This document shows, piece by piece, positions 15,798-23,883 of a DNA stretch of 64,000 bases. Location of the stretch: assembly GCA_017553625.1 (NCBI GenBank), contig JAFZKP010000052.1, positions 1 through 64,000 on the forward strand. The letters run 5' to 3'. Under the pieces are notes generated by a model. That model was not told where the DNA came from. It did no database searches and worked only from the letters and a program-made list of their open reading frames with translations. A program made the translations under genes and the position numbers. Each line of letters begins with the position of its first letter. Within the stretch, counting starts at the first letter, position 1. This DNA comes from Bacteroidales bacterium. GTDB lineage: Bacteria > Bacteroidota > Bacteroidia > Bacteroidales > F082.

Positions 15798-17508
15798 AAA
15801 CAGATTTGTCTTGTATGAAGTATATGAACAGGTAATACGACGAACTGCCGACTCCCAAGCCTTTTTGGTTGCTTGCGTCGAACCACACCATTCGGTCGTC
15901 GTCTTTTTCCATTTTTATACCATATTTGTTTTCCAACAATGAGACCATCAGAGGGGCAAGTGTCTTTATTTTCACCTCCTTGCCTAATTTGTCGCCGCTA
16001 ATTGATAGTTTTATCACACCACAAGGTTCATCCCTGTGATATTCTCGTTTTTTCGTCTCATATCTGTCGCCCCATCTATCGTATTCGTAAGATTTAACTT
16101 CACGATAAATAGGGTTTTTAAAATATCCGTTTATTTCTATACCGGCTTCATCCTCCGCCCTGATTTCATATTTGTTAAGAACTTCGTTGTCATAATTTCC
16201 AAAATCATCAACCGTCATGTGGTATCCACAAGGATCGTCTCCGGCAAATAATGTTTGAATTATTGAATTTGCAGCCTTGATATTTGATGCATAACTGTTT
16301 GTTATATAGTTCTTGTTGTTGTCATACCATTCTCTAAACTCATATGAATCAAACGACTCATAGATGTCTATGCCCAACATGTCGAATTGAGGGTTGACGA
16401 CATATTTCCCTTCTTTGTTGATTATTCCGTATTTACCATTGGATTTAACAAAAGCTATGTTGTCGTAAAAATTGGTTGCAAAATCGAATTGTGGGGTTAT
16501 GGCATATTTCCCGTTTTTGTCGATAAAACCGAACTTTTCGTTTGAAGTCGCCACGATTGCCAAGCCATATCTGAAATTATCCGCAAGATCAAACTGCGGG
16601 TTTATGATAATCTTGCCTTTTTTGTCAATAAAACCATACGATTCCCCTGAAAGGAATGCCGCCATGCCATCGCGGAACACCACCACGTTGTCGAACTGCG
16701 GGTTTATGACGTAATTGCCCTTTTTGTCAATAATGCCACACTGTCCGCCTGATATAACGGCGGCGACGCCATCATTAAATTGAAAGGCCATGTTATACTG
16801 TGGGTTTATCACTATTTTCCCGGATTTGTCTATATAACCCCATTTGCCGCTTTGTTCAAACGCAGCAAGCCCTTCTGAAAAGTCTTCCACATTATCAAAT
16901 TGATTGTTTATGACAACCGCGCCTTTTTTATCGATGAAACCATATTTCCCGTCAACACCAACGATTCTCGCCAATCCTTCTTTGTATGAATAAACCATAG
17001 ACACGTCTTGCAGTTCAAAAATTTTGCTGCCGTTTTTGTCATAACAAACCGGACCCGAGTCGTAAGGTGATACAAACGCAAGACCGTCGGAAAACGGGAT
17101 GGCATCTTCGCAATCAAAAGGACCTATGATATAGTTGCCTTTTTTATTTATATAGCCTATTTTGTCATTTTCACTCGTTACCAGCGCCAGACCGTCATTA
17201 AAACTGTCGGCATCATAAAACTGCGGGTTTATAACAAAAGAGCCTTTCTCGTCAATGTATCCAAATTTATAATCCATAGTTTGTACTGCTGCCATGCCGT
17301 TTTTGAACGGTTCCACATTCTTGAATTGTGGGTTTATGACATATTTTCCTGTTCTATCTACGAATCCCCATTTTTCACCTGTTTTTACAGGTATTAATTT
17401 CAAATTGTCGCCTGATGACGAGCAGGAAATCATCTGTAGCGCCAATAATGCTACGCACATCAGCATCAATGCTGATTTTACTTTTAAAGATTTTTTAAAA
17501 ATTAACAT
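15766..17508 (-). CDS. WG-repeat lipoprotein (580 aa)
   Basis: A signal peptide with lipobox (LLALQMISCSSS) is followed by about ten WG-type repeats (for example KWGYIDKSGKIVINPQYN, KYGFIDKKGAVVINNQFD), each around 35 residues, spanning roughly 45-385. The C-terminal 190 residues are a different alpha/beta part with a charged stretch near YEYDRWGDRYETKKREYHRD. WG repeats are beta-rich binding modules of surface proteins. It overlaps the next lipoprotein gene and is preceded by structured RNA copy 2 and a good promoter. A related protein lies at 41818-43002. Confidence 0.85.
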   Translation of the reverse strand: MLIFKKSLKVKSALMLMCVALLALQMISCSSSGDNLKLIPVKTGEKWGFVDRTGKYVINPQFKNVEPFKNGMAAVQTMDYKFGYIDEKGSFVINPQFYDADSFNDGLALVTSENDKIGYINKKGNYIIGPFDCEDAIPFSDGLAFVSPYDSGPVCYDKNGSKIFELQDVSMVYSYKEGLARIVGVDGKYGFIDKKGAVVINNQFDNVEDFSEGLAAFEQSGKWGYIDKSGKIVINPQYNMAFQFNDGVAAVISGGQCGIIDKKGNYVINPQFDNVVVFRDGMAAFLSGESYGFIDKKGKIIINPQFDLADNFRYGLAIVATSNEKFGFIDKNGKYAITPQFDFATNFYDNIAFVKSNGKYGIINKEGKYVVNPQFDMLGIDIYESFDSYEFREWYDNNKNYITNSYASNIKAANSIIQTLFAGDDPCGYHMTVDDFGNYDNEVLNKYEIRAEDEAGIEINGYFKNPIYREVKSYEYDRWGDRYETKKREYHRDEPCGVIKLSISGDKLGKEVKIKTLAPLMVSLLENKYGIKMEKDDDRMVWFDASNQKGLGVGSSSYYLFIYFIQDKSVYDKERNSTSF

Positions 17509-17568
17509 GATAAATACTGTTTTCCGTCCGCAAGTCCCACCGATTCGGACATTATACTTTGTTATACA

Positions 17569-17905
17569 AGAAAAGCGTGAGACTCGATTCTTTCAAGCCC
17601 GTCAAACTGTAGGTATCGCCAAACACCTTCACGGAACAGACTGAAGAAACATTCCCACGCTGCTTTATATCAATAAGGTTTAACACCTATTTGATAACAT
17701 AACAAAGTGAGCATTAGTCTTCGTCCCCCGTTGAAAAATTGGCGATTTTACAGTTCGGGACTTAGAATGCCTTTCTTGCGAGTCCGGGATTTAGCTCCGC
17801 TGAATGCAAAGCATTTCTCCCCCGGATTCAACCGCAAATTTAATCATTTTTTCGACTAATGCTCATACTATGGAAATTTTTTCTTCAATTTCTTCATTTT
17901 AAATT
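17569..17905 (-). ncRNA. structured RNA or leader element, copy 2
   Basis: The second copy of the element at 13948. The 5' domain is closed by TGAGCATTAGTC/GACTAATGCTCA (12 bp). The internal hairpin GAATCCGGG...CCCGGACTC is enlarged by a small extra hairpin (AATGC-TTT-GCATT). The hairpin GGTG...TACC replaces GGCG...TGCC of copy 1, a compensatory C-G to T-A change. AGCGTG/CACGCT plus TTTT closes the 3' end. A full promoter precedes it at 17911-17941. The WG-repeat gene starts 61 bases downstream. A ten-codon ORF MKKLKKKFP lies at the 5' end (17868-17897). Confidence 0.65.
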
Positions 17906-17910
17906 TTTCG

Positions 17911-17941
17911 CAAAAGTAAAGCCAAAGAAATTTGGGGGCAA
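17911..17941 (-). promoter_or_regulatory. promoter driving structured RNA copy 2 and the lipoprotein pair
   Basis: TACTTTTG (-7, 17911-17918) with TTG (17939-17941) and a 20-base spacer on the minus strand, a near-ideal Bacteroidota promoter. The remaining 80 bases to the next gene are AT-rich with no further element seen. Confidence 0.7.
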
Positions 17942-18022
17942 GATTTTTTGTGCTATTTTTATAAATAAAAATACGTTTTGTAAACAAATCGTATCAGGCG
18001 ACGGATAGGATGCAAAAAACTC

Positions 18023-18433
18023 TTATCTTTTCCGAAAGTTCGACTTTTTATACGTAACCCTCATCTTTCCAATCACTGTCTCGGTCTCGGTTCTGATGAC
18101 ATTTTGGTTCAAAACTATATGGCTGATGGGGTGGTCTGCCGGCTCAAGGGTGACGGTTCCGTCGTTTGATATTTGGTACTTGTAATCGGCGTCGATTGCC
18201 GCCATGGTGATGTGAACGATGCTGTCGTTCTTGAAAATCAACGTGTTGTGCTTCTCGATTTCGCCAAGCTGACGAATCATCTCGGGGGTGCTTTTGCGCT
18301 CGTTGAACTCAAAAGTGACCTTCTCAACCGTCCACGTCCCAATTATCGAACTGGAACGTGAACAGCTGAAAAGCATAAATATCGTTAATATTTCAAGAAA
18401 TCTTCTCAAAATATACCAGGGATTCTTATCCAT
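18023..18433 (-). CDS. small lipocalin-like lipoprotein (136 aa)
   Basis: Start chosen at the ATG giving MDKNPWYILRRFLEILTIFM; it overlaps the end of the aminopeptidase gene by 28 bases. The lipobox is FMLFSCSRS. The mature part IIGTWTVEKVTFEFNE opens like the lipocalin-type or DUF4923-like beta-barrel lipoproteins of Bacteroidota (IxGTWxxxxxxF), and continues with strand-like LIFKNDSIVHITMA and DADYKYQISNDGTVTLE. Role unknown. Confidence 0.7.
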   Translation of the reverse strand: MDKNPWYILRRFLEILTIFMLFSCSRSSSIIGTWTVEKVTFEFNERKSTPEMIRQLGEIEKHNTLIFKNDSIVHITMAAIDADYKYQISNDGTVTLEPADHPISHIVLNQNVIRTETETVIGKMRVTYKKSNFRKR

Positions 18434-19827
18434 TCGCGTGCCTCGGCGCATGTTCTCTCAACGTCTTCCACGGTCTTCGGAATCGGCTTGCCAAGGATTC
18501 TGTTGCCGGTCTCGGTGATGAGGAGGTCGTCTTCGATGCGGATGCCGCCGAAGTCCTTGAATGTCTCGAGTTTGTCGTAGTTGATGAAATCTTTGTGTTT
18601 GCCTTCGGCTTTCCAGATGTCGATCAAGGTTGGGATGAAGTAGCAGCCCGGCTCGTCGGTGACCACGAAGCCCGGTTTCAGCACCTTGCCGCAGCGGAGG
18701 CAGCTGAAGCCCTGCTGTGTTGAGCGCGGAGTCTCTTTGTTATATCCCACGTTGACTTCACCCAAGCCTTCCATGTCGTGCACGTCCATGCCCAGCATGT
18801 GGCCGAGGCCGTGAGGCTGGAACAGGTAATGTGCGCCTGCTGCCAGAGCGTCGTCGGCGTTGCCTTTCATCAAGCCGATGCCCTGCAAACCTTCGATGAG
18901 CGTGCGTGCCGCGAGCTTGTGCATCTCCATATATCTCATGCCCGGCTTGGTGTTCTTTGCCACTTCCATGTTGGCTTTCAAAACGATTTCGTACACATCA
19001 CGCTGACGGGCGTTGAACTTGCCGCCGACCGGCGTGGTGCGTGTGAAGTCGCTGTCAAGGTAGTTGTCCGTCTCAGCGCCGCAGTCGCAAACCATCATGC
19101 GGCCTTCCTTCAAAACGTTGCCGTGGTAGTGGTTGTGCAAGGTCTGGCCGTCCATGCTGACGATATTCGGGAACGACACTATGCCGCCTCTCGCTATGGC
19201 GATGCCTTCGATTGTGCCGCTGATTTCCTGCTCGATGACGCCTGGCTTACACATCTTCATCGCGGTGGTGTGCATGTAATAAGCGGTGTCGGCAGCGTAT
19301 TCCATCTCCTTGATTTCAATCTCGCTCTTGACTTCGCGCAAGCTCACGATGGCTTCGATGAGAAGCTGGCTCACGTAGTTTTTCACCTCGCTTACGCAGA
19401 TGTCCATGAAGTTGGCGATTTTGATGGTCTGGTCGCCACGGTATGTCGGGGTGATGTGAATCATTCTGCCTTTCTCGACGGCTTCGCGGATATATTCCGG
19501 GAAACGGTTGATGTCGCGGCAGTCTTTGATGCCGATCATGTCGCCCTGCTCCTGCAACGACGGCAGCGGACCGCACCAGATCACGTCGTCGATGGTGACT
19601 TCCTGACCGAAGAGAATCTCCTCGCCGGATTCAAAGTCGATGACACCGACCAAATCAGGGTGGTTGAGTCCGAAGAAATATGCGAAATTGCTGTCCTGAC
19701 GGTAGTGATAGGTGTTGTCAGGGTAGTTCATCGAAGCCTCGTCGTTAGCCACGAAGAAAGCGATGCCTTTGTTCATCAGCTTTTTGAGGGCTGCTCTGTT
19801 TTTTACATAAAAATCTTTTGTGAACAT
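18406..19827 (-). CDS. Xaa-Pro aminopeptidase (M24 family), long form
   Basis: A 473-residue peptidase with an N-terminal AMP_N domain (about 1-130, ending near VEKGRMIHITPTYRGD) and a pita-bread catalytic domain. The metal ligands can be seen in order: CDCGAETDNYLDSDFTRT (two Asp), HGLGHMLGMDVHD (His), VVTDEPGCYF (Glu) and GGIRIEDD (Glu). It releases N-terminal residues adjoining proline from peptides, presumably in the cytosol. It follows the guanine deaminase gene by 20 bases. A shorter paralogue lies at 22582-23880 on the other side of the purine genes. Confidence 0.92.
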   Translation of the reverse strand: MFTKDFYVKNRAALKKLMNKGIAFFVANDEASMNYPDNTYHYRQDSNFAYFFGLNHPDLVGVIDFESGEEILFGQEVTIDDVIWCGPLPSLQEQGDMIGIKDCRDINRFPEYIREAVEKGRMIHITPTYRGDQTIKIANFMDICVSEVKNYVSQLLIEAIVSLREVKSEIEIKEMEYAADTAYYMHTTAMKMCKPGVIEQEISGTIEGIAIARGGIVSFPNIVSMDGQTLHNHYHGNVLKEGRMMVCDCGAETDNYLDSDFTRTTPVGGKFNARQRDVYEIVLKANMEVAKNTKPGMRYMEMHKLAARTLIEGLQGIGLMKGNADDALAAGAHYLFQPHGLGHMLGMDVHDMEGLGEVNVGYNKETPRSTQQGFSCLRCGKVLKPGFVVTDEPGCYFIPTLIDIWKAEGKHKDFINYDKLETFKDFGGIRIEDDLLITETGNRILGKPIPKTVEDVERTCAEAREWIRIPGIF

Positions 19828-19847
19828 AGTCGTTTATTTTTTTTAAT

Positions 19848-20327
19848 TTAATATTCGATTTTGTCAGTTTTTTCTGACCATAGGCGGAAAGAGCCCAGTG
19901 CTTCTTCGCGCAGCAGCGGAATCAGCGGGACGGTGCGTTTTTCGATTGGGCGGTCGAGTTCCTCATAGATGAAGTCGTCGGCGAAATCGATGTCGCGTGC
20001 GTCTTTGCGGTTGTTTCCGTAGAAAATCTTGCTGATGCGTGCCCAGTAGATGGCGCCGAGGCACATCGGGCACGGCTCGCATGAGGTGTAGATGGTGCAT
20101 CCGCTGAGGTCGAAGGTGCCGAGTTTGTGGCATGCCCTGCGGATGGTGTTCACTTCGGCATGCGCCGTCGGGTCGTTGTCGAGAGTCACGGAGTTGGAGT
20201 TGCCCGCGATGATTTCGCCGTCTTTCACGATGACAGCACCGAAAGGACCGCCGCCATTTTTGACGCTCTCGTCAGCCAGACGTATCGCCTCGCGCATGAA
20301 TTCTTTATCTTTTTCAGTTATTTGCAT
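19848..20327 (-). CDS. guaD: guanine deaminase / nucleoside deaminase
   Basis: A 159-residue zinc deaminase of the CMP/dCMP deaminase fold. HAE at 56-58 supplies a zinc ligand and the catalytic Glu, and CEPCPMC at 83-89 supplies the two Cys ligands. The length and the tail (SFRLWSEKTDKIEY) match Bacillus-type GuaD, which deaminates guanine to xanthine, better than TadA. Its gene follows the NCS2 permease by 18 bases, which fits purine uptake and salvage. Confidence 0.85.
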   Translation of the reverse strand: MQITEKDKEFMREAIRLADESVKNGGGPFGAVIVKDGEIIAGNSNSVTLDNDPTAHAEVNTIRRACHKLGTFDLSGCTIYTSCEPCPMCLGAIYWARISKIFYGNNRKDARDIDFADDFIYEELDRPIEKRTVPLIPLLREEALGSFRLWSEKTDKIEY

Positions 20328-20345
20328 CTTTCGAATTTTTAAAAT

Positions 20346-21665
20346 TTAAATAAAAATATATCTCAAAATGAATAAAATAGCCAAAATCCACATCGTGACG
20401 CTGATTTTCCTGATGTAATCTTTTTTGAAGATTCCGCTGATGGCGTTGAGGGCGACGTAGGAGATTATTCCGAGCATAATACCGTCGGAGATGCTGTATG
20501 ACAAAGGCATGAGCAAAGCCGTGATGAATGCGGGGATGGCTTCCGAGAAGTCGTCCCAGTCGATGTTTTTCAGCGGAGCCACCATCATGACGCCCACGAT
20601 GACGAGGACAGGACCTGTGGCGGCATTGGGGATGGCGAGGAACAGAGGCGAGAAGATGAGCGACAAGGCGAAACACGCTGCCACGACGAACGAGGTGAGA
20701 CCTGAACGTCCGCCTTCTGCGACGCCTGTGGCACTTTCTACGTAAGTCGTTGTGGTTGAGGCACCGAGACATGCGCCTGCTGTCGTGGCGACTGCGTCAG
20801 CCATCAAAATCTTGCTCACGCCGTCGACGTTGCCGTCTTTGTCGACCATCTTGGCTTTCACCGACACGCCGACCACCGTCCCGATTGTGTCGAAAATATC
20901 GAAAAAGAGGAAGGTGAACACCACGATGAGCATGTCCATCGTCAGAAGATTTGACCATTCAAACTCGCAGAAAATCGGCTCTATCGACGGGGCGTGTGAA
21001 ACCAGTCCGTTGTAATGTGTCACGCCCATCGGGATGCCGATGAAGGTGGTGGCGAGGATTCCGATGAGCAAGCCGCCTCTCACTTTGAGGATGACGAGAA
21101 CGCCGGTGATGATGAATCCTATTATTGTGAGTGTCGCCGTTGTCGTGTTGAGGTCGCCGAGAGCGATAATGGTGTTGGAGTCGCTTACGAGGATGTCGGC
21201 TTTTTGCAGGCCGATGAACGCTATGAACAGACCGATGCCGGCACCGATGGCGTTCTTTAAGTTGACGGGAATGGATTTGACGATGGCTTCACGTACGTTG
21301 GTGACAGTCAACAGGATAAATATGAGGCCTTCGAGTAGGATGGCGGTGAGTGCGAACTGCCATGTGTAGCCCATTCCGAGGCACACGTTGTACACGAAGA
21401 AGGCGTTCAATCCCATGCCGGGAGCGAGGCCGAAAGGCTTTTTGGCGTAAAAAGACATCACGAGTGTGCCGATGATGGCGGCGAGTGCCGTGGCGGTGAA
21501 CACAGCGTCGGTAGGCATGGGGTTGTCGCCACCACCTAAAACGCTGAAGATTCCCGGGTTGACGGCAAGGATGTACGCCATCGTCAAAAACGTGGTGATG
21601 CCAGCCAGAACCTCAGTCCTGACTTTCATCGTCATAGGGTCGAATCCAAAAAGCTTCTGTAACAT
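20346..21665 (-). CDS. NCS2 family purine permease (guanine/hypoxanthine type)
   Basis: A 439-residue polytopic membrane protein with about 12-14 hydrophobic helices. It begins MLQKLFGFDPMTMKVRTEVL and has the AzgA/PbuG hallmarks: GITTFLTMAYILAVNP near residue 24, LAPGMGLNAFFVY, and TTTTYVESATGVAEGGRSG about two thirds along. This subfamily imports hypoxanthine, guanine or adenine with protons. Neighbours are a Tsx-like outer-membrane protein before it and guanine deaminase after it, which together make a purine-scavenging unit. Confidence 0.92.
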   Translation of the reverse strand: MLQKLFGFDPMTMKVRTEVLAGITTFLTMAYILAVNPGIFSVLGGGDNPMPTDAVFTATALAAIIGTLVMSFYAKKPFGLAPGMGLNAFFVYNVCLGMGYTWQFALTAILLEGLIFILLTVTNVREAIVKSIPVNLKNAIGAGIGLFIAFIGLQKADILVSDSNTIIALGDLNTTTATLTIIGFIITGVLVILKVRGGLLIGILATTFIGIPMGVTHYNGLVSHAPSIEPIFCEFEWSNLLTMDMLIVVFTFLFFDIFDTIGTVVGVSVKAKMVDKDGNVDGVSKILMADAVATTAGACLGASTTTTYVESATGVAEGGRSGLTSFVVAACFALSLIFSPLFLAIPNAATGPVLVIVGVMMVAPLKNIDWDDFSEAIPAFITALLMPLSYSISDGIMLGIISYVALNAISGIFKKDYIRKISVTMWILAILFILRYIFI

Positions 21666-21683
21666 AGTATTTTGAGTTAGAAG

Positions 21684-22457
21684 TTAGAAGTTCCATTTGA
21701 TGCCACAGGCAGGGGCGATGGTGAGTCCTTTGTTTTTGTGGAACTCGAGGTCGCTGCGCCAACCGCCCGCGAAGTTGTATGCGAATTCAACCTCGCCGCC
21801 GATATTGAGGTTAGGACATCCGAAGAGGCTGCCGATGTTGTACCAGAGCTGTGGCTCGCTGATGAAGACACAAGATGTTTTTTCGGTGTTGCCTTCCGGG
21901 TCAACCCAAGCGTAGTTTTCCCACCAGAAATCAGCGAAGCCGCTGAATGTCAGGCCTTTAAGACCGAAAATGTCGGCGCATCCCCAAACGATGGTGAACT
22001 GCAGCGGCACATCGCTGACCTTGTCCCAAGGACGTACAGCAGGATCCATTGCGTCCAACGCCTTCTGACCGCTGATGCTCTTGTACAAGACCTCGAGTGT
22101 CAAAGTGTATCTGAAGTCTGAGGAATGCAAGAAATATTCGGCACCGAAGAGCCATGCGTTGCTTGCAAACTGACCGCCGTTCCATTCGACGTGGGCGCTC
22201 AATCCGCCGAGCTTGGTGTTCTGCCAGAAGTTCAAGCCACGGGCGATTTCAGTGTAATAACCTGTAGGACCCGAGAGTTTGTCTGGGTGATAGATATCGG
22301 TGAAGAAGAACGTGCTTCCCCAGTTGTCGGTCTTGAACATCTCAAGGGTTGTTGTTAAATGCTCACGATTGAAATCGTACTGTTCCTGAATGTTAACTTG
22401 TGCCTTTGCACAAAATGCTGTAGCGACGAGGGCTACGAATAATAAAAGCTTCTTCAT
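21684..22457 (-). CDS. DUF5020 family Tsx-like outer-membrane channel
   Basis: A 257-residue protein with a cleavable signal peptide (MKKLLLFVALVATAFCAKAQ) and a barrel-like alternation ending in an aromatic residue (ACGIKWNF). The order ...FFFTDIYHP..., ARGLNFWQN, GFADFWWENYAW is that of DUF5020, related to the nucleoside porin Tsx. It is 18 bases upstream of the NCS2 permease gene, so the likely task is passage of nucleosides or nucleobases across the outer membrane. Confidence 0.85.
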   Translation of the reverse strand: MKKLLLFVALVATAFCAKAQVNIQEQYDFNREHLTTTLEMFKTDNWGSTFFFTDIYHPDKLSGPTGYYTEIARGLNFWQNTKLGGLSAHVEWNGGQFASNAWLFGAEYFLHSSDFRYTLTLEVLYKSISGQKALDAMDPAVRPWDKVSDVPLQFTIVWGCADIFGLKGLTFSGFADFWWENYAWVDPEGNTEKTSCVFISEPQLWYNIGSLFGCPNLNIGGEVEFAYNFAGGWRSDLEFHKNKGLTIAPACGIKWNF

Positions 22458-22491
22458 TTTTATAATTATTTGTTAATATTCATTCTAGTTT

Positions 22492-22602
22492 GTCATTTCG
22501 ACTGAAGCGAAGCGGAATGGAGAAATCCTTTTTAGAATAAGCTTTTGCGAAAAGAGGATTTCTCGACTGCACTTCACTACGTTACGTTCCGCTCGAAATG
22601 AC
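22492..22602. repeat. REP-like inverted repeat (GTCATTTCGA...TCGAAATGAC)
   Basis: Outer arms GTCATTTCGA (22492-22501) and TCGAAATGAC (22593-22602) are perfect complements. Inside, AGAAATCCTTTTT and AAAGAGGATTTCT pair as well. This is the common Bacteroidota intergenic repeat of the type GTCATTTCGACCGAAGCGAA. Its right end covers the last codons of the aminopeptidase gene at 22582. A half copy occurs at 39393-39420. Confidence 0.75.
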
Positions 22603-23880
22603 GTCTGGCTCAATTGCCAAGTCTCCAAACAAGTTAACTGGCTCGCCGTCAGTGATTAGGATGTCGTCTTCAAGGCGGATGCCGATGCCTTCCTCGCGGA
22701 TGTAGAGTCCCGGCTCGCATGAGAGTATCATACCAGGGGCGAAGGGCTCGTATTTGTCGAGGTTGTCGTGGCAGTCGAGGCCGATGTGATGCGCCATGCC
22801 GTGCATGAGGTATTTGCGGTACAATGGCTTCTCTGGGTCTTGATTGTCAACGTCTTGCTGCGTAAACAGACCGAGTTTTATCATCTCTTTCTCCATCAGT
22901 TGATACGTCGTCTGATTGATTTTGTCAATCGTGCCGCCGACTTTATAGAGTTTCGTAATCTCTTTTTTGACTCTTAAAACGGCTTCGTAGCACTCTCTCT
23001 GACGAGGTGTGAATTTGCCGTTAATCGGGATGGTGCGGCTTAAATCTGAGGCGTAGTTTTGATATTCGCAGCCCATGTCGAAGAGCAGTAACTCGTTGTC
23101 GTTCAATATGCTGTCGTTCTTCGAATAATGCAGGCAGCATGCGTTTTTGCCGCCGGCGATGATAGGGTGGAAGGCATGTCCCGAGGCGTTGTTCATCTTG
23201 AAGATGTATTCCATCTCGGCCTGCATCTCATATTCGTAACGTCCAGGTTTCACGGTCTTCATGCAATGCAAAAATGCCTTCCCCGTGATGTCGCAGGCAT
23301 GTTTTATTATCTCGATTTCTTCTGCGGATTTTATCTTGCGGAGCTTGTTAAGAATCGGTGCCGAGCGGTCAAAGGTATGAAGCGGATACTGCTCTTTTAT
23401 CTCTTTCACGAAACGGTCTTGAATCGTTGACACTTTCGTCTCGAAACGCGCGTATTCGTAAAGGTTGAGATACACTTTTGAGCTGTTGAGTATCAATTCT
23501 CTAAGCACGTCGTTGAAGCTGTCGGCGTACATCACGTTGTCGCAGCCTGAAATCTCCTTGGCTTGTTTCGCGTCAAGCATCTCGCCGCGCCAGATGGCTT
23601 TCGTCTCGCTGTAAGGCTCGATGAAAAGTATCTCGCGCATCTCTGGCTTCGGATGGTCGGGATATAATATGAGATATGCCCCTTCGCGGTCGATGCCGGT
23701 GAGGTAGAAGAAGTCGGAGTTCTGGCGGAAAGGATAGCACTGGTCGCCGTTGCGCGGCATCTCCTCGTTTGCTGTAAATACAGCAATAGCGCCTTTTGTC
23801 ATCATCGAGGCGAAGTTCCTGCGGTTTCTGGCAAAAAGCGCGTTGTCAATTGTATTCATAGAAATATCAGTAATCATCAT
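22582..23880 (-). CDS. Xaa-Pro aminopeptidase (M24 family), short form
   Basis: A 432-residue AMP_N plus M24 peptidase. The N-terminal domain contains PFRQNSDFFYLTGIDREGAY; the catalytic domain shows FDMGCEYQNYASDLSRTIP (Asp ligands), HGMAHHIGLDCHD (His), LSCEPGLYIREEG (Glu) and GIRLEDDILIT (Glu). It is about 40 residues shorter than the 18406 paralogue, and the two differ clearly in sequence. The last seven codons (about DVISSGT) and stop come from the REP repeat. An ATG 21 bases downstream (MNTIDNALFARNRRNF) is an alternative start. Confidence 0.92.
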   Translation of the reverse strand: MMITDISMNTIDNALFARNRRNFASMMTKGAIAVFTANEEMPRNGDQCYPFRQNSDFFYLTGIDREGAYLILYPDHPKPEMREILFIEPYSETKAIWRGEMLDAKQAKEISGCDNVMYADSFNDVLRELILNSSKVYLNLYEYARFETKVSTIQDRFVKEIKEQYPLHTFDRSAPILNKLRKIKSAEEIEIIKHACDITGKAFLHCMKTVKPGRYEYEMQAEMEYIFKMNNASGHAFHPIIAGGKNACCLHYSKNDSILNDNELLLFDMGCEYQNYASDLSRTIPINGKFTPRQRECYEAVLRVKKEITKLYKVGGTIDKINQTTYQLMEKEMIKLGLFTQQDVDNQDPEKPLYRKYLMHGMAHHIGLDCHDNLDKYEPFAPGMILSCEPGLYIREEGIGIRLEDDILITDGEPVNLFGDLAIEPDVISSGT

Positions 23881-23883
23881 ATG

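Noticed and set aside
15766..17508. The regular repeats in the WG gene as a tandem DNA repeat or CRISPR-like array
   Set aside because: The periodicity is at the protein level (WG repeats of about 35 residues) and the DNA units diverge; no CRISPR array was found anywhere in the window.
13948..17905. Reading the duplicated RNA elements as retron or integron attC sites
   Set aside because: No reverse transcriptase or integron integrase is nearby, the elements are far longer than attC sites, and they hold a T-tract end and promoter like transcribed RNAs.
18778..19851. A 357-codon open frame on the plus strand opposite the aminopeptidase
   Set aside because: It is the antisense of a clearly conserved M24 gene with all metal ligands; its composition (His/Val/Ala-rich) is typical of a shadow frame.
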